A stretch of 23,673 nucleotides of DNA. Origin: an uncultured Acetatifactor sp. (GTDB taxonomy: Bacteria; Bacillota; Clostridia; Lachnospirales; Lachnospiraceae). The stretch lies in contig CAJTPH010000006.1 of NCBI GenBank assembly GCA_910578215.1, positions 90,959 to 114,631 of the forward strand, in the 5' to 3' direction. The notes beneath the pieces were generated by a model. The model was given only the letters and a program-made list of their open reading frames with translations. It did no database searches and was not told the DNA's origin. Below, in pieces: positions 1-7,249 of the stretch (the stretch's first letter is position 1; the number at the start of each line of letters is the position of its first letter). Both the position numbers and the translations under genes were made by a program.

Positions 1-1
1 C

Positions 2-757
2 TGCCCCCCCGACGCGTTTTCTGCTACGGGGCAGCTTTGGGGAAATCCTTTGTATGACTGGAATTATCACAGGCAGACGGGCTACGAGTGGTGGATGAAG
101 CGGCTTGCCGCGTGCTTTGAGCGTTATGACATTGTGCGCATCGATCACTTCCGGGCATTTGACGCTTATTATTCCATTCCGGCAGGGGCAAAAACCGCGG
201 AAAACGGCGAGTGGAAGCCGGGGCCGGGGGGTGAGCTGTTTGAGATTATGAAGGCGAAGCTGGGAGACAGGCAGGTGATTGCGGAGGATCTGGGCTTTTT
301 GACCCCCTCGGTGCTGGAGCTGGTGAAGCGCACCGGCTATCCGGGCATGAAGGTGCTGCAGTTTGCCTTTGATTCCAGGGAGGAGAGCGATTACCTGCCC
401 CACAATTACGTGTCCAATTCTGTGGTTTACACAGGAACACATGATAACGATACTACTCTTGGCTGGTATCATGCGCTGGAAAAGGGAGATAAGGCATTCT
501 GCAGAAAATATCTGCGGCTGGAGAGCTGTTCGGAGAGCCAGGCGGTCTGGGAGATCATCCGGGCGGCGCAGGCAAGCGTCTCCGGTCTTGCAGTGATACC
601 CATGCAGGATTATCTGGAGCTTGGCTCTGAGGCGCGGATTAATACGCCCTCCACCCTTGGAGGCAACTGGACCTGGAGGATGAAAAAGGGCGCCTTTACC
701 AGAGAGCTGGCAAAGAAAATAGGGAAGCTGACAGCGCTTTACGGAAGAAGCGTGTAG
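2..757 (+). CDS. malQ: 4-alpha-glucanotransferase (amylomaltase), 3' part only
   Basis: Amylomaltase of glycoside hydrolase family 77. It moves alpha-1,4-glucan segments between chains in cytoplasmic maltodextrin and glycogen metabolism. The gene enters from the left edge: the open frame begins at base 2 with the family motif PPDAFSATGQLWGNPLYDW, so the ATG at 50 is an internal methionine. The three GH77 catalytic acids are visible: nucleophile Asp in VRIDHFRAF (codon 143), acid/base Glu in IAEDLGFL (codon 284) and the transition-state Asp in THDNDTT (codon 443). The C-terminal end is complete (LGGNWTWRM, then the last helix). The MATE gene follows after 28 bases with no terminator, so the two may be co-transcribed. 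About half of a usual 500-residue MalQ is present. Identification is firm. Confidence 0.96.
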   Translation, partial: CPPDAFSATGQLWGNPLYDWNYHRQTGYEWWMKRLAACFERYDIVRIDHFRAFDAYYSIPAGAKTAENGEWKPGPGGELFEIMKAKLGDRQVIAEDLGFLTPSVLELVKRTGYPGMKVLQFAFDSREESDYLPHNYVSNSVVYTGTHDNDTTLGWYHALEKGDKAFCRKYLRLESCSESQAVWEIIRAAQASVSGLAVIPMQDYLELGSEARINTPSTLGGNWTWRMKKGAFTRELAKKIGKLTALYGRSV

Positions 758-785
758 AGAGCATGGCTTCAAGAGGGACGGAAGA

Positions 786-2201
786 ATGAATTCATATAAA
801 AAGGGAATAGGGGGAAAGCTCATAGGCGACAGGGCTTTCTATAAAACGGTGCTGGGTGTGGCCGTGCCGATTATGATACAGAACGGCATAACCAATTTTG
901 TGGGCCTGCTGGACAATATCATGGTGGGGCGCATAGGCACGGAGCAGATGTCAGGGATAGCCATTGTCAATCAGCTTATGCTGGTGTTTAACCTTGCCAT
1001 ATTCGGCGCCATTTCCGGAGTGGGAATCTTCGGGGCGCAGTTTTACGGCTGTAAAAATCATAAGGGCGTGCAGCAGTCCTTCCGCGCTAAAATCTATATT
1101 TGTGCGGCGCTTGTGCTGATTGGCATACTGATTCTGGCGGGAGGCGGGGAGCAGCTGATTCTTCTGTACCTCCACGGCGAGGAGAACGGAAGCGCGCTGC
1201 AGGCCACGCTGGGTTACGGAAGGCAGTATCTATGGGTGATGCTTATCGGTCTGGTCCCTTTTGGGATAGAGGAAATCTATGCCAGCACCCTGAGAGAATG
1301 CGGGGAGACGAAGATCCCCATGGCTGCCGGAGTCGTGGCAGTCTTTGTTAATCTGCTTTTTAATTACATACTGATCTTTGGAAAATTTGGGGCGCCACAG
1401 CTGGGAGTTGTGGGTGCGGCGGTGGCGACGGTGATTTCCCGGTATGTTCAGGCGGCGGTGGTGGTGGTCTGGACACATACCCACGCCGAAAGGATGCCCT
1501 TTATTGTGGGCGTATATAAGGAATTTAAGATACCGTCCCAGCTTGCGGGCAATATTTTCAAAAAGGGCATGCCGCTGATGTGCAATGAGATACTCTGGGC
1601 GGTGGGCATGGCGACCCTGACCCAGTGCTATTCCATGCGGGGGCTGGACGCAGTGGCGGCGTTGAACATTTCCACAACGATCTCCAACCTTTTCAGCGTC
1701 ATCTATATGGCCATGGGGAGCGCCATCTCCATTATCGTGGGACAGCTTTTGGGAGCGGGGAAAATGCAGGAGGCCAAGGATACGGACACCAGGCTGATTG
1801 CCTTTTCCGTCTTTTCCTGTCTGGCGCTGGGCAGCCTGCTGATTCTGCTTGCGCCGTTTTTTCCTGCTCTGTACAATACCACGGATACGGTCAAAGCGCT
1901 GGCGGCTTCGCTGCTTCGGGTGGCGGCGGGATGTATGCCCCTGGCGGCATTTATGCACGCGTCCTACTTTACGCTTCGCACCGGAGGCAAGACGATTGTA
2001 ACCTTTTTATTTGACAGCGTGTTTCTATGGTGTGTCAGCGTGCCGGCGGCGTATGTGCTGAGCCGTTTTACCGGTCTTCCCATGGTGCCCCTTTATCTGA
2101 GCTGCCAGCTGCTGGACATTATCAAGTGTGTGATAGGGTTTGTCCTGGTAAAGAAGGGCGTGTGGATCAATAATCTTGTGGGAGCGCAGGAGGGGCAGTA
2201 G
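786..2201 (+). CDS. MATE family multidrug/cation antiporter
   Basis: A 471-residue polytopic inner-membrane protein of the MATE (multidrug and toxin extrusion) superfamily. These proteins export drugs or metabolites in exchange for Na+ or H+. The sequence shows about twelve hydrophobic segments arranged as two MatE repeats (roughly residues 20-190 and 245-415). Typical MATE wording is present in the first repeat (LGVAVPIMIQNGITNFVGLL, DNIMVGRIG, GAQFYGCK) and in the second (AMGSAISIIVGQLLGAG). The start ATG is preceded by a purine-rich stretch (GAGGGACGGAAG), a weak but acceptable ribosome binding site. It lies 28 bases behind malQ, so it is probably expressed from the same transcript. The substrate cannot be told from the sequence. 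No defects were seen. Confidence 0.93.
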   Translation: MNSYKKGIGGKLIGDRAFYKTVLGVAVPIMIQNGITNFVGLLDNIMVGRIGTEQMSGIAIVNQLMLVFNLAIFGAISGVGIFGAQFYGCKNHKGVQQSFRAKIYICAALVLIGILILAGGGEQLILLYLHGEENGSALQATLGYGRQYLWVMLIGLVPFGIEEIYASTLRECGETKIPMAAGVVAVFVNLLFNYILIFGKFGAPQLGVVGAAVATVISRYVQAAVVVVWTHTHAERMPFIVGVYKEFKIPSQLAGNIFKKGMPLMCNEILWAVGMATLTQCYSMRGLDAVAALNISTTISNLFSVIYMAMGSAISIIVGQLLGAGKMQEAKDTDTRLIAFSVFSCLALGSLLILLAPFFPALYNTTDTVKALAASLLRVAAGCMPLAAFMHASYFTLRTGGKTIVTFLFDSVFLWCVSVPAAYVLSRFTGLPMVPLYLSCQLLDIIKCVIGFVLVKKGVWINNLVGAQEGQ

Positions 2202-2234
2202 AACGCCGTTACAGCCGTCCGCGCAAAATTTTAC

Positions 2235-2262
2235 TTGCATTTGTCCACACAAATGATAAACT
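2235..2262 (+). promoter_or_regulatory. Predicted promoter of the rhamnose mutarotase gene
   Basis: TTGCAT (2235-2240), a 16-bp spacer, and TAAACT (2257-2262) preceded by TG at 2254, giving an extended -10. The predicted start near 2269 leaves a leader of about 40 bases ahead of the gene at 2308. The boxes match consensus only moderately. The placement of a perfect dyad inside the spacer supports a regulated promoter. Confidence 0.45.
2238..2255. promoter_or_regulatory. Inverted repeat in the promoter spacer, candidate operator
   Basis: CATTTGT-CCAC-ACAAATG: two perfect 7-base arms around a 4-base centre, lying between the -35 and -10 boxes of the predicted promoter. A repressor bound here would block RNA polymerase. 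The regulator is not in this window. A second short palindrome, GGGAATTCCC, lies at 2271-2280 near the predicted start point. Confidence 0.4.
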
Positions 2263-2307
2263 GTTTTTAGGGGAATTCCCATAAGACAAAATCAGGAGGT
2301 TTCGAGT

Positions 2308-2619
2308 ATGATCAAGGGTTTTAAAATGAAGCTTTTTCCCGGGCAGGAGGCGGAGTACGAAAAGAGGCACAATGAGCTCTGGCCGGAAATGCAGGACATG
2401 ATCCATGAGCATGGCGGCAAGAATTACACTATATTTCTTGACAGGGAGACATTGACCCTGTTCGGGTACATAGAGATCGAGGACGAGGAGCTTTGGGCGA
2501 AGGGCGCGGACACCGCCATCAACCGTAAGTGGTGGGACTTCATGGCGGATATTATGGAGACAAATCCCGACAACAGCCCCGTGAGCATTGATTTACAGAC
2601 CGTGTTCCATCTGGATTAA
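2308..2619 (+). CDS. rhaM: L-rhamnose mutarotase
   Basis: A 103-residue cytoplasmic enzyme that interconverts the alpha and beta anomers of L-rhamnose, feeding rhamnose isomerase. Length and sequence fit the RhaM family. The N-terminal strand MIKGFKMKLFPGQ is followed by YEKRHNELWPEM, with the family's catalytic His at residue 21 and Tyr at 17. Further on come the YTIFLD and LFGYIEIED strands and the NRKWWDFMADIM block. A strong ribosome binding site (AGGAGG, 8 bases upstream) fixes the start. It stands alone here: no rhaA, rhaB, rhaD or transporter gene is adjacent, and it has its own promoter with a candidate operator. It is followed by a hairpin shared with the convergent dehydrogenase gene. 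Confidence 0.94.
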   Translation: MIKGFKMKLFPGQEAEYEKRHNELWPEMQDMIHEHGGKNYTIFLDRETLTLFGYIEIEDEELWAKGADTAINRKWWDFMADIMETNPDNSPVSIDLQTVFHLD

Positions 2620-2633
2620 GGATTACAGGAAGA

Positions 2634-2673
2634 CGCCGCAAAATCGTGATACCAGCGATTTTGCGGCGCTTTG
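2634..2673. terminator. Bidirectional-looking hairpin between rhaM and the D-LDH gene
   Basis: A perfect 13-bp stem CGCCGCAAAATCG (2634-2646) with CGATTTTGCGGCG (2656-2668) around a 9-base loop, followed by CTTTGCTT on the plus strand. It sits between two convergent genes, which is the normal place for a shared terminator. The trailing T run is short, so termination may be inefficient. Confidence 0.7.
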
Positions 2674-2754
2674 CTTATGGAGTGGGCGGTTTTCTTATTG
2701 CATGCAGGGAGCCTCGCTTCGTCTTACTGGCTCCGGCGCTATAAGTCCCTATAG

Positions 2755-3756
2755 CTAATTGGCATCCTGCTTGACATCGTTTGAACTCTCCCTGCCTGCC
2801 TCAAAGTCCGTAGCGTTCTGCAGGGTGGTGCCGGCGATGGCGGCGAGGGCTTCCTTTGTGAAAAAGCCCTGGTGGGAGGTAATGACCACGTTGGGGAAGG
2901 AGAGCAGCCTTGCGGTGGTGGAGTGCTCCAGGATTTCGTCGGAGCGGTCCTCGAAGACATTGTTTGTCTCCTCCTCATATACGTCCAGCCCTACGCCCGC
3001 AAACTTGTGCATGCGGATTCCCTCGATTAGGTCGTTGGTCTTTACCAGAGCGCCTCTGGAGGTGTTCACCAGGATCACGCCGTCCTTCATCTGACGGATG
3101 GTGTCAATGTTTATCATATGGTAGGTGGAGTCCATTAAGGGGCAGTGAAGGGAAATGACATCACTGTCGGATAGCAGCTTTTCAAGAGACACATACTCCG
3201 TAAAGCTTTTCAGGGACTCGTTCTGATACACGTCGTAGGCGATAACCTTCATGCCGAAGCCGTGACAGATGCGGCACATTGCTGCGCCGATTTTGCCGGT
3301 TCCGATAATGCCCGCGGTCTTCTGGTAAAAGTTGAAGCCCATCAGCCCGCTTAAGCTGAAATCGTTTTCACGGACCTTGTTAAACGCCTTGTGCAGGCGG
3401 CGGTTGCTGGCGAGGGCAAGGGCCATGGCATGCTCTGCCACTGCCTCCGGAGAGTATCCGGGTACGCGCATGACACGAATGCCATATTTTTTTACGGTGT
3501 TTAGATCTACATTGTTGAAGCCTGCACAGCGCATTAAAATCAATTTTATGCCCCTGGAGTGCAGGATCTCCACCGTCTGCGTGCCAACGTCTGAGCTGAC
3601 GAAGGCGCAGACCGCGTCAAAGCCCTCTGCAAGGGCGGCGGTCCTGGGGTCCAGATCGGACTTGGTATATTCGATGGATATCCCGGGATAATCCTTTAAG
3701 ATCTCCTGAAAGGATGATTCGTCGTAGCTTTTTGTGTCATAAAATAATATTTTCAT
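2755..3756 (-). CDS. ldhA: D-lactate dehydrogenase (D-2-hydroxyacid dehydrogenase family)
   Basis: A 333-residue cytoplasmic NAD-dependent enzyme that probably reduces pyruvate to D-lactate in fermentation. It shows the two-domain layout of D-2-hydroxyacid dehydrogenases: a catalytic domain at both ends and a Rossmann domain in the middle. The NAD loop GTGKIG is at residues 152-157 and is followed by Asp175 (VIAYD), which favours NAD over NADP. The catalytic triad is present as Arg234 (NTSRGALV), Glu in GLDVYEEE (about 261-263) and His295 (TSHQGFFT). The TSHQGFFT wording is typical of true D-LDH and LdhA-type enzymes. The start is fixed by AGGGAGGT just upstream. It converges with rhaM and diverges from the c-di-GMP gene. 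Another 2-hydroxyacid substrate cannot be fully excluded. Confidence 0.92.
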   Translation of the reverse strand: MKILFYDTKSYDESSFQEILKDYPGISIEYTKSDLDPRTAALAEGFDAVCAFVSSDVGTQTVEILHSRGIKLILMRCAGFNNVDLNTVKKYGIRVMRVPGYSPEAVAEHAMALALASNRRLHKAFNKVRENDFSLSGLMGFNFYQKTAGIIGTGKIGAAMCRICHGFGMKVIAYDVYQNESLKSFTEYVSLEKLLSDSDVISLHCPLMDSTYHMINIDTIRQMKDGVILVNTSRGALVKTNDLIEGIRMHKFAGVGLDVYEEETNNVFEDRSDEILEHSTTARLLSFPNVVITSHQGFFTKEALAAIAGTTLQNATDFEAGRESSNDVKQDAN

Positions 3757-3775
3757 ATTTATACCTCCCTGTTCA

Positions 3776-3804
3776 ATTTTACTCCCGGAAGCAGTCAGTG
3801 TCCA
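3776..3804 (-). promoter_or_regulatory. Predicted ldhA promoter
   Basis: Read on the minus strand: TGGACA (3804-3799), a 17-bp spacer, TAAAAT (3781-3776). Both boxes match consensus at five of six positions. The predicted start near 3769 leaves a leader of only about 12 bases, barely enough for the ribosome binding site, so a further upstream promoter may also exist. Confidence 0.45.
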
Positions 3805-3896
3805 GTAAGAATTCGGCTTTATGGTGTCTGTCGTTTAGTATTCCCCGATTTTTTCGGCATTACAAGTCAACGGAATAAAATAAGAGATAAAATTAG

Positions 3897-3908
3897 GTAA
3901 AGCTTTAC
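3897..3908. promoter_or_regulatory. Perfect 12-bp palindrome GTAAAGCTTTAC, candidate operator
   Basis: A self-complementary site in the middle of the divergent region, about 90 bases upstream of the predicted ldhA promoter and about 70 bases upstream of the c-di-GMP gene promoter. It could bind a dimeric regulator acting on either gene. No regulator is identified, and chance palindromes of this length do occur. Confidence 0.25.
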
Positions 3909-3978
3909 GGAAAATGTTCCATAAAATAAATGCCTTTTTTGCCGCTTTATGTAATTTGTATAAAAATACCAAATGCAG

Positions 3979-4006
3979 TTGCGGTTTCTGGCTGTTGTGT
4001 TATAAT
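3979..4006 (+). promoter_or_regulatory. Predicted promoter of the c-di-GMP protein gene
   Basis: TTGCGG (3979-3984), a 16-bp spacer and a perfect TATAAT (4001-4006) preceded by TG at 3998, which makes an extended -10. The predicted start near 4013 gives a leader of 66 to 96 bases depending on the start codon used. Confidence 0.65.
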
Positions 4007-4078
4007 AATTATACATATATGAAATGCGTGGGTGAGGATGCTATGTGACAGTTAAATGCCGGATGCATGGAGGCAGGT

Positions 4079-5758
4079 ATGCTCTTTCTCGGCGGAATGC
4101 GAGGAATTATGAATGATATTTTAAACAATGAACTATATGAGGCGTTTGCACAGGCATCGGAGATTGTTTATATTTATGTGTGTGATATGAAAACGGATCT
4201 GTCGAGATGGTCGGAAAACGCGGTGGAGTATTTTAACCTTCCGGGAGAATACATACAGAACGCGGGAGAAATGTGGATGCAGTACATCCATCCTGACGAC
4301 AGAAATATTTATCTGGAGGATATCAGCGGCGTGTTTGGCGGCGCCAAGGCGCAGCATAATTGTAAGTACCGCGCTCTGAACAAATATGGCAACTATGTAT
4401 GGGTGGAGTGCAGGGGCAGCGTTATCAAGGGCGAAGACGGCGCCCCGGCGGTCTTTGCTGGCATTATGACAAGGCTGGACGGACAGAATAAGTATGATTT
4501 CCTGACGGGGCTTATGACCATTGACGAGTTTTATCAGAGGGATTTCTCTGTGGGAAGCGGCGCCGTTATGCTTATGGGGATCGACGATTTCAGGAAGGTC
4601 ATTACCAGCCGCGGATATGAATTTGGAGACAATGTGCTGGTGGTTTTGGCAAAGCTGATAATGAAGGAGTGCGGGGACGAGATGCAGGTGTACCGCTTTG
4701 GCGGCGACGAGTTTTTGATTGTGAAGCCCAATGGCACCCTGGAGGAGATGAACGGACTGTTTGACAGGATATCGGGGGAGGCTGACGAGCTGAGGAGCCC
4801 GGACGGTCAGCGCGCCCATATAGAATTTTCCGGGGGCTTAAGCTTTTATCCGTCGGACGGGACTACCAAGGAAAAGCTGATAAACAGGCTTGAAAATTCC
4901 CTAACCTATGCGAAGCAATACAACCGCAGACATCTGGAGGTTTTTAACCAGGAGATCGCGGACCACCAGAAAAGAGCGCAGCTGCTGAACGAGGATTTGA
5001 AGGACAGCATCCGCAACGGCTTCAGGGGCTTCGAGCTGTATTTTCAGCCGCTTGTCCAAAAGGAGGACCAGAGCATTATCGGATGTGAATCCCTGCTTCG
5101 GTGGAAGGGGGAGCATATCAAGGACTCTTATCCGATGGAGTTTATAAAGGTGTTGGAGGATCATGGAGATATTCAGTCGGTGGGCCAGTGGGTCATGGAG
5201 CAGGCCATCGAGCATCAGAAGAAATGGCAGGAAAAATACCCGGGGTTCCATGTGAGCTTTAACGTGTCCTATCAGCAGTTTATGAATGAACATTTTGTGG
5301 ATTCTCTGATCGCAAAGGCCAGGGAAACGGGCGTTGAGGCAGGCAATATGATCGTGGAGCTGACGGAGAGCAACGAGGTGGAGGAGGCGGAGAGCCTTGC
5401 GCGGGTCTTCCGCAGACTCAGGGAGGAGGGCTTTACCATCGCGCTGGACGACTTCGGCACGGCGTACGCTTCCATGCAGATGCTGATGAACCTGCCTGTA
5501 AATTATATTAAAATCGAGCACTCGTTTGTGAAAAATCTGGCGAACCCAGGGCATGAGAACGATTATATCATTATCGAGAATCTTTTGTCCCTGTGCAGGA
5601 TGCTTGGATGCGGTTCGGTGGTGGAGGGTGTGGAAAACGAGCTGATAGAGAGTGCCGTGAGGAAGACGGAAGCAACCTACCTGCAGGGCTATTACTACTC
5701 CAGGCCCGTTCCGGAGGCGGATTTTGACAAGATGCTTCTGAAGAACCGGGGAATATAG
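4079..5758 (+). CDS. PAS-GGDEF-EAL protein, probable c-di-GMP phosphodiesterase
   Basis: About 559 residues with no membrane segments, so cytoplasmic. Order: PAS sensor (about 20-130, PAS_3-like, WMQYIHPDDR), GGDEF (about 138-290), EAL (about 310-555). The GGDEF signature is intact (RFGGDEF, 207-212), but the metal-binding Asp of the usual DxD is Gly167 (MGIDDF) and the substrate Asn is Ile175, so cyclase activity is doubtful. The EAL residues are nearly all kept: ESLLRW (Glu337), FNVS, ELTES, LDDFGT, KIE (usual KID) and VEGVEN. It probably degrades c-di-GMP, perhaps tuned by GTP binding at the GGDEF domain. Start: ATG 4079 has GGAGG five bases upstream. ATG 4067 (no site) and ATG 4109 (GAGG) are in frame and possible. 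It has its own promoter and is divergent from ldhA. Confidence 0.9.
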   Translation: MLFLGGMRGIMNDILNNELYEAFAQASEIVYIYVCDMKTDLSRWSENAVEYFNLPGEYIQNAGEMWMQYIHPDDRNIYLEDISGVFGGAKAQHNCKYRALNKYGNYVWVECRGSVIKGEDGAPAVFAGIMTRLDGQNKYDFLTGLMTIDEFYQRDFSVGSGAVMLMGIDDFRKVITSRGYEFGDNVLVVLAKLIMKECGDEMQVYRFGGDEFLIVKPNGTLEEMNGLFDRISGEADELRSPDGQRAHIEFSGGLSFYPSDGTTKEKLINRLENSLTYAKQYNRRHLEVFNQEIADHQKRAQLLNEDLKDSIRNGFRGFELYFQPLVQKEDQSIIGCESLLRWKGEHIKDSYPMEFIKVLEDHGDIQSVGQWVMEQAIEHQKKWQEKYPGFHVSFNVSYQQFMNEHFVDSLIAKARETGVEAGNMIVELTESNEVEEAESLARVFRRLREEGFTIALDDFGTAYASMQMLMNLPVNYIKIEHSFVKNLANPGHENDYIIIENLLSLCRMLGCGSVVEGVENELIESAVRKTEATYLQGYYYSRPVPEADFDKMLLKNRGI

Positions 5759-5783
5759 AGGGAATTTTTACGATTTTGTATAG

Positions 5784-5872
5784 CGGAGATGATGGGATTT
5801 GAACCCATGCGCCGGCGAAGCCGACCTACCGGATTTCGAATCCGGACCCTTCAGCCACTTGGGTACATCTCC
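5784..5872 (-). tRNA. tRNA-Ser (anticodon CGA)
   Basis: Class II tRNA of 89 bases read on the minus strand. The acceptor GGAGATG pairs with CATCTCC, with discriminator G as expected for serine. The anticodon arm CCGGA-TTCGAAA-TCCGG places CGA at the anticodon, reading UCG. A long variable arm (CGGC-TTC-GCCG) is present, as is the T arm ATGGG-TTCAAAT-CCCAT. CCA is not encoded (CTA follows). It lies antisense to the 3' untranslated part of the c-di-GMP gene. Confidence 0.96.
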
Positions 5873-5875
5873 GGG

Positions 5876-5918
5876 CGGACCGGCGGATTGTTTTGACACA
5901 TCCGGCAGTCCGTTTTTT
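5876..5918 (+). terminator. Rho-independent terminator of the c-di-GMP gene
   Basis: Arms CGGACCGGCGGAT (5876-5888) and ATCCGGCAGTCCG (5900-5912) pair at 11 of 13 positions and are followed by six T (5913-5918). On the plus strand this would end the transcript of the gene that stops at 5758, which would run antisense through the tRNA. The same sequence forms the first part of the tRNA precursor on the minus strand. Confidence 0.65.
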
Positions 5919-5947
5919 ATTTTATATTATCCTCCGGCTTTTTGCAA
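5919..5947 (-). promoter_or_regulatory. Predicted promoter of tRNA-Ser
   Basis: Minus strand: TTGCAA (5947-5942), a 17-bp spacer, TAAAAT (5924-5919). Predicted start near 5912, so the precursor carries a leader of about 40 bases that is almost exactly the hairpin 5876-5912. Confidence 0.55.
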
Positions 5948-6032
5948 GCATTATTTGTTGAATCATGTGTTTTTGGAGAAGAAAGTCCTTTTGCGGAATT
6001 GCAAGCCACCCTGGCGCCCGATAAATTGCAAT

Positions 6033-6212
6033 TTATGATTTCTCTCTCATACATTTTACAGTGCTGAAAGCAACAACAAGGAGGGCAGCCAGCATGATAA
6101 TACCGTCCGTTCTAATCATCCAATCCGATAAAGGGGCAATAAACCTATTCAATAACATTATAACTAAAGTAATAATCAAGATGCATATACTGATAATTTG
6201 TGCTTTTTTCAC
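6033..6212 (-). CDS. Small two-helix membrane protein of unknown function
   Basis: About 59 residues: a short basic N-terminus (VKKAQ), a hydrophobic helix (IISICILIITLVIMLL), a short NRFIAPLSDWMIR linker, a second helix (GIIMLAALLVVAFS) and a basic tail (KCMREKS). It resembles the small hypothetical membrane proteins common in Lachnospiraceae, but no function is known to me. Start choice: the GTG at 6212 has AAAGGA nine bases upstream, while the ATG at 6230, six codons longer, has no ribosome binding site. The stop codon lies in a perfect 14-bp palindrome, TAAATTGCAATTTA (6022-6035). A weak extended -10 (TGATAAGAT, minus, ending at 6252) may drive it. It is divergent from the ABC operon. Confidence 0.6.
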   Translation of the reverse strand: MKKAQIISICILIITLVIMLLNRFIAPLSDWMIRTDGIIMLAALLVVAFSTVKCMREKS

Positions 6213-6544
6213 CCGTTCATTTCCTTTCATTATAGAGAATTTGTTGATTTAATCTTATCATGGCTTATAAGCTTGACGCAAGTGGCAATTGGTAAAATTG
6301 CCGAGAGCATTATCCGTCAAAACCAAAGATAAAAGGGAAAAATAATAAAAACATAGACATTACGGTAAAGCGGGTTTACAATAAAATCACACCGGGGCAG
6401 AATTTTTCAGACGATCTTAATTCAGAATCAGGAATGGGACTGCATGGTATTTGATTAATGCATTTGTGAGGACACACAGGGAACCCCGGGAGGGAGTATA
6501 TCAGATCAAGTATATATGTTGGTGAATATGCCAGGGGTGGTAAA
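6213..6544. other. Intergenic region between the small membrane protein and ABC operon
   Basis: About 330 bases. Seen here: a perfect inverted repeat GGCAATT-GGTAA-AATTGCC (6284-6302), the predicted ABC promoter (6354-6382) and a leader of about 155 bases. The leader contains an 11-codon frame (ATG 6516 to TGA 6548) that overlaps the ABC start as ATGA but has no convincing ribosome binding site. No RNA family was recognised. Confidence 0.5.
6354..6382 (+). promoter_or_regulatory. Predicted promoter of the ABC transporter operon
   Basis: TAGACA (6354-6359), a 17-bp spacer, TACAAT (6377-6382). Both boxes match at five of six positions. The predicted start near 6389 leaves a leader of about 155 bases before the gene at 6545, long enough for a regulatory element. 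Confidence 0.6.
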
Positions 6545-7249
6545 ATGATTGAAATCAGGGGGCTGACAAAGGTATACAAAATGCCTGGCGGCATGAAAGT
6601 CAAGGCGCTGGACGGGGTGAATCTGTCCGTGGAGAGGGGAGAGTTTGCTGCGGTCATGGGCAGCTCAGGCTCAGGGAAGTCCACGCTGCTTCACATAATA
6701 GGAGGGGTGGACAATCCCACGTCAGGCAAGGTGGAAATAGACGGCGAGAACGTGCATAAAATGAAGCCTTCCGAACAGGCGGCGTTCAGGAGAAGGAAGG
6801 TGGGGATCATATATCAGGCGTACAATCTGATATCCACGCTGACAGTGGAAGAAAACATGATACTGCCGCTGCTTCTGGATAAAAGAAAGCCGGCGCGGGA
6901 GGAGGTGGAGAAGCTGTTGGAGCTTCTGGGCCTGAAGGACAGACGCAGGCATCTTCCGGGGCAGCTGTCGGGAGGCCAGCAGCAGAGGACGGCAATTGGG
7001 CGTATCCTTCTGGAGAAGCCGGAGGTGCTTCTGGCTGATGAGCCCACTGGGAATTTGGACAGTGCAAATACAATGGAAATAATGAACTTTCTGGGTAAAA
7101 TCAATGAGTCGGGGCAGACGATTCTTCTGGTGACCCATGACGCGGGTGTGGGGGAGGCGGCGAAAAGGAAGCTGTTGATGAAGGACGGAAAAATAGTTTC
7201 GGATACCTCGGAAAACAACAATAAAATTGCCGGGGAGGTGCAGGCATGA
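6545..7249 (+). CDS. ABC transporter ATP-binding protein, MacB/LolD type
   Basis: A 234-residue cytoplasmic ATPase that powers the FtsX-type permease encoded next. All ABC motifs are intact: Walker A GSSGSGKST (39-47), Q-loop Gln91 (IIYQAYNL), signature LSGGQQQ (141-147), Walker B VLLADE (161-166) with catalytic Glu166, D-loop GNLD and switch His198 (VTHD). Length and wording fit the MacB/LolD/BceA branch, which uses mechanical force on a large permease rather than classical transport. The start has AGGGGTGG upstream. The stop overlaps the permease start as ATGA, so the two are translationally coupled. No two-component system or regulator gene is next to the pair, so a link to peptide-antibiotic resistance is only a possibility. 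Confidence 0.93.
   Translation: MIEIRGLTKVYKMPGGMKVKALDGVNLSVERGEFAAVMGSSGSGKSTLLHIIGGVDNPTSGKVEIDGENVHKMKPSEQAAFRRRKVGIIYQAYNLISTLTVEENMILPLLLDKRKPAREEVEKLLELLGLKDRRRHLPGQLSGGQQQRTAIGRILLEKPEVLLADEPTGNLDSANTMEIMNFLGKINESGQTILLVTHDAGVGEAAKRKLLMKDGKIVSDTSENNNKIAGEVQA

Larger units (their letters stand above)
3757..4078. other. Divergent intergenic region, ldhA and c-di-GMP gene
   Basis: A 322-base non-coding stretch, A/T-rich in its middle. It holds one predicted promoter in each direction (3776-3804 minus, 3979-4006 plus) and the 12-bp palindrome GTAAAGCTTTAC. It also holds a GGAA..TTCC imperfect dyad (about 3909-3920) and a small CCGA...TCGG hairpin (about 3846-3857). I saw no open frame with protein character and no recognisable riboswitch. 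Confidence 0.6.

Noticed and set aside
1230..1958. 242-codon open frame on the minus strand
   Set aside because: It lies wholly antisense to the well-supported MATE gene, is rich in His/Arg/Gln as expected of a shadow frame, and has no ribosome binding site.
4021..4078. c-di-GMP riboswitch ahead of the PAS-GGDEF-EAL gene
   Set aside because: The leader is too short and lacks a recognisable GEMM-type core.
5799..6038. 79-codon plus-strand frame over the tRNA
   Set aside because: It is antisense to a clear tRNA-Ser and crosses a terminator hairpin.
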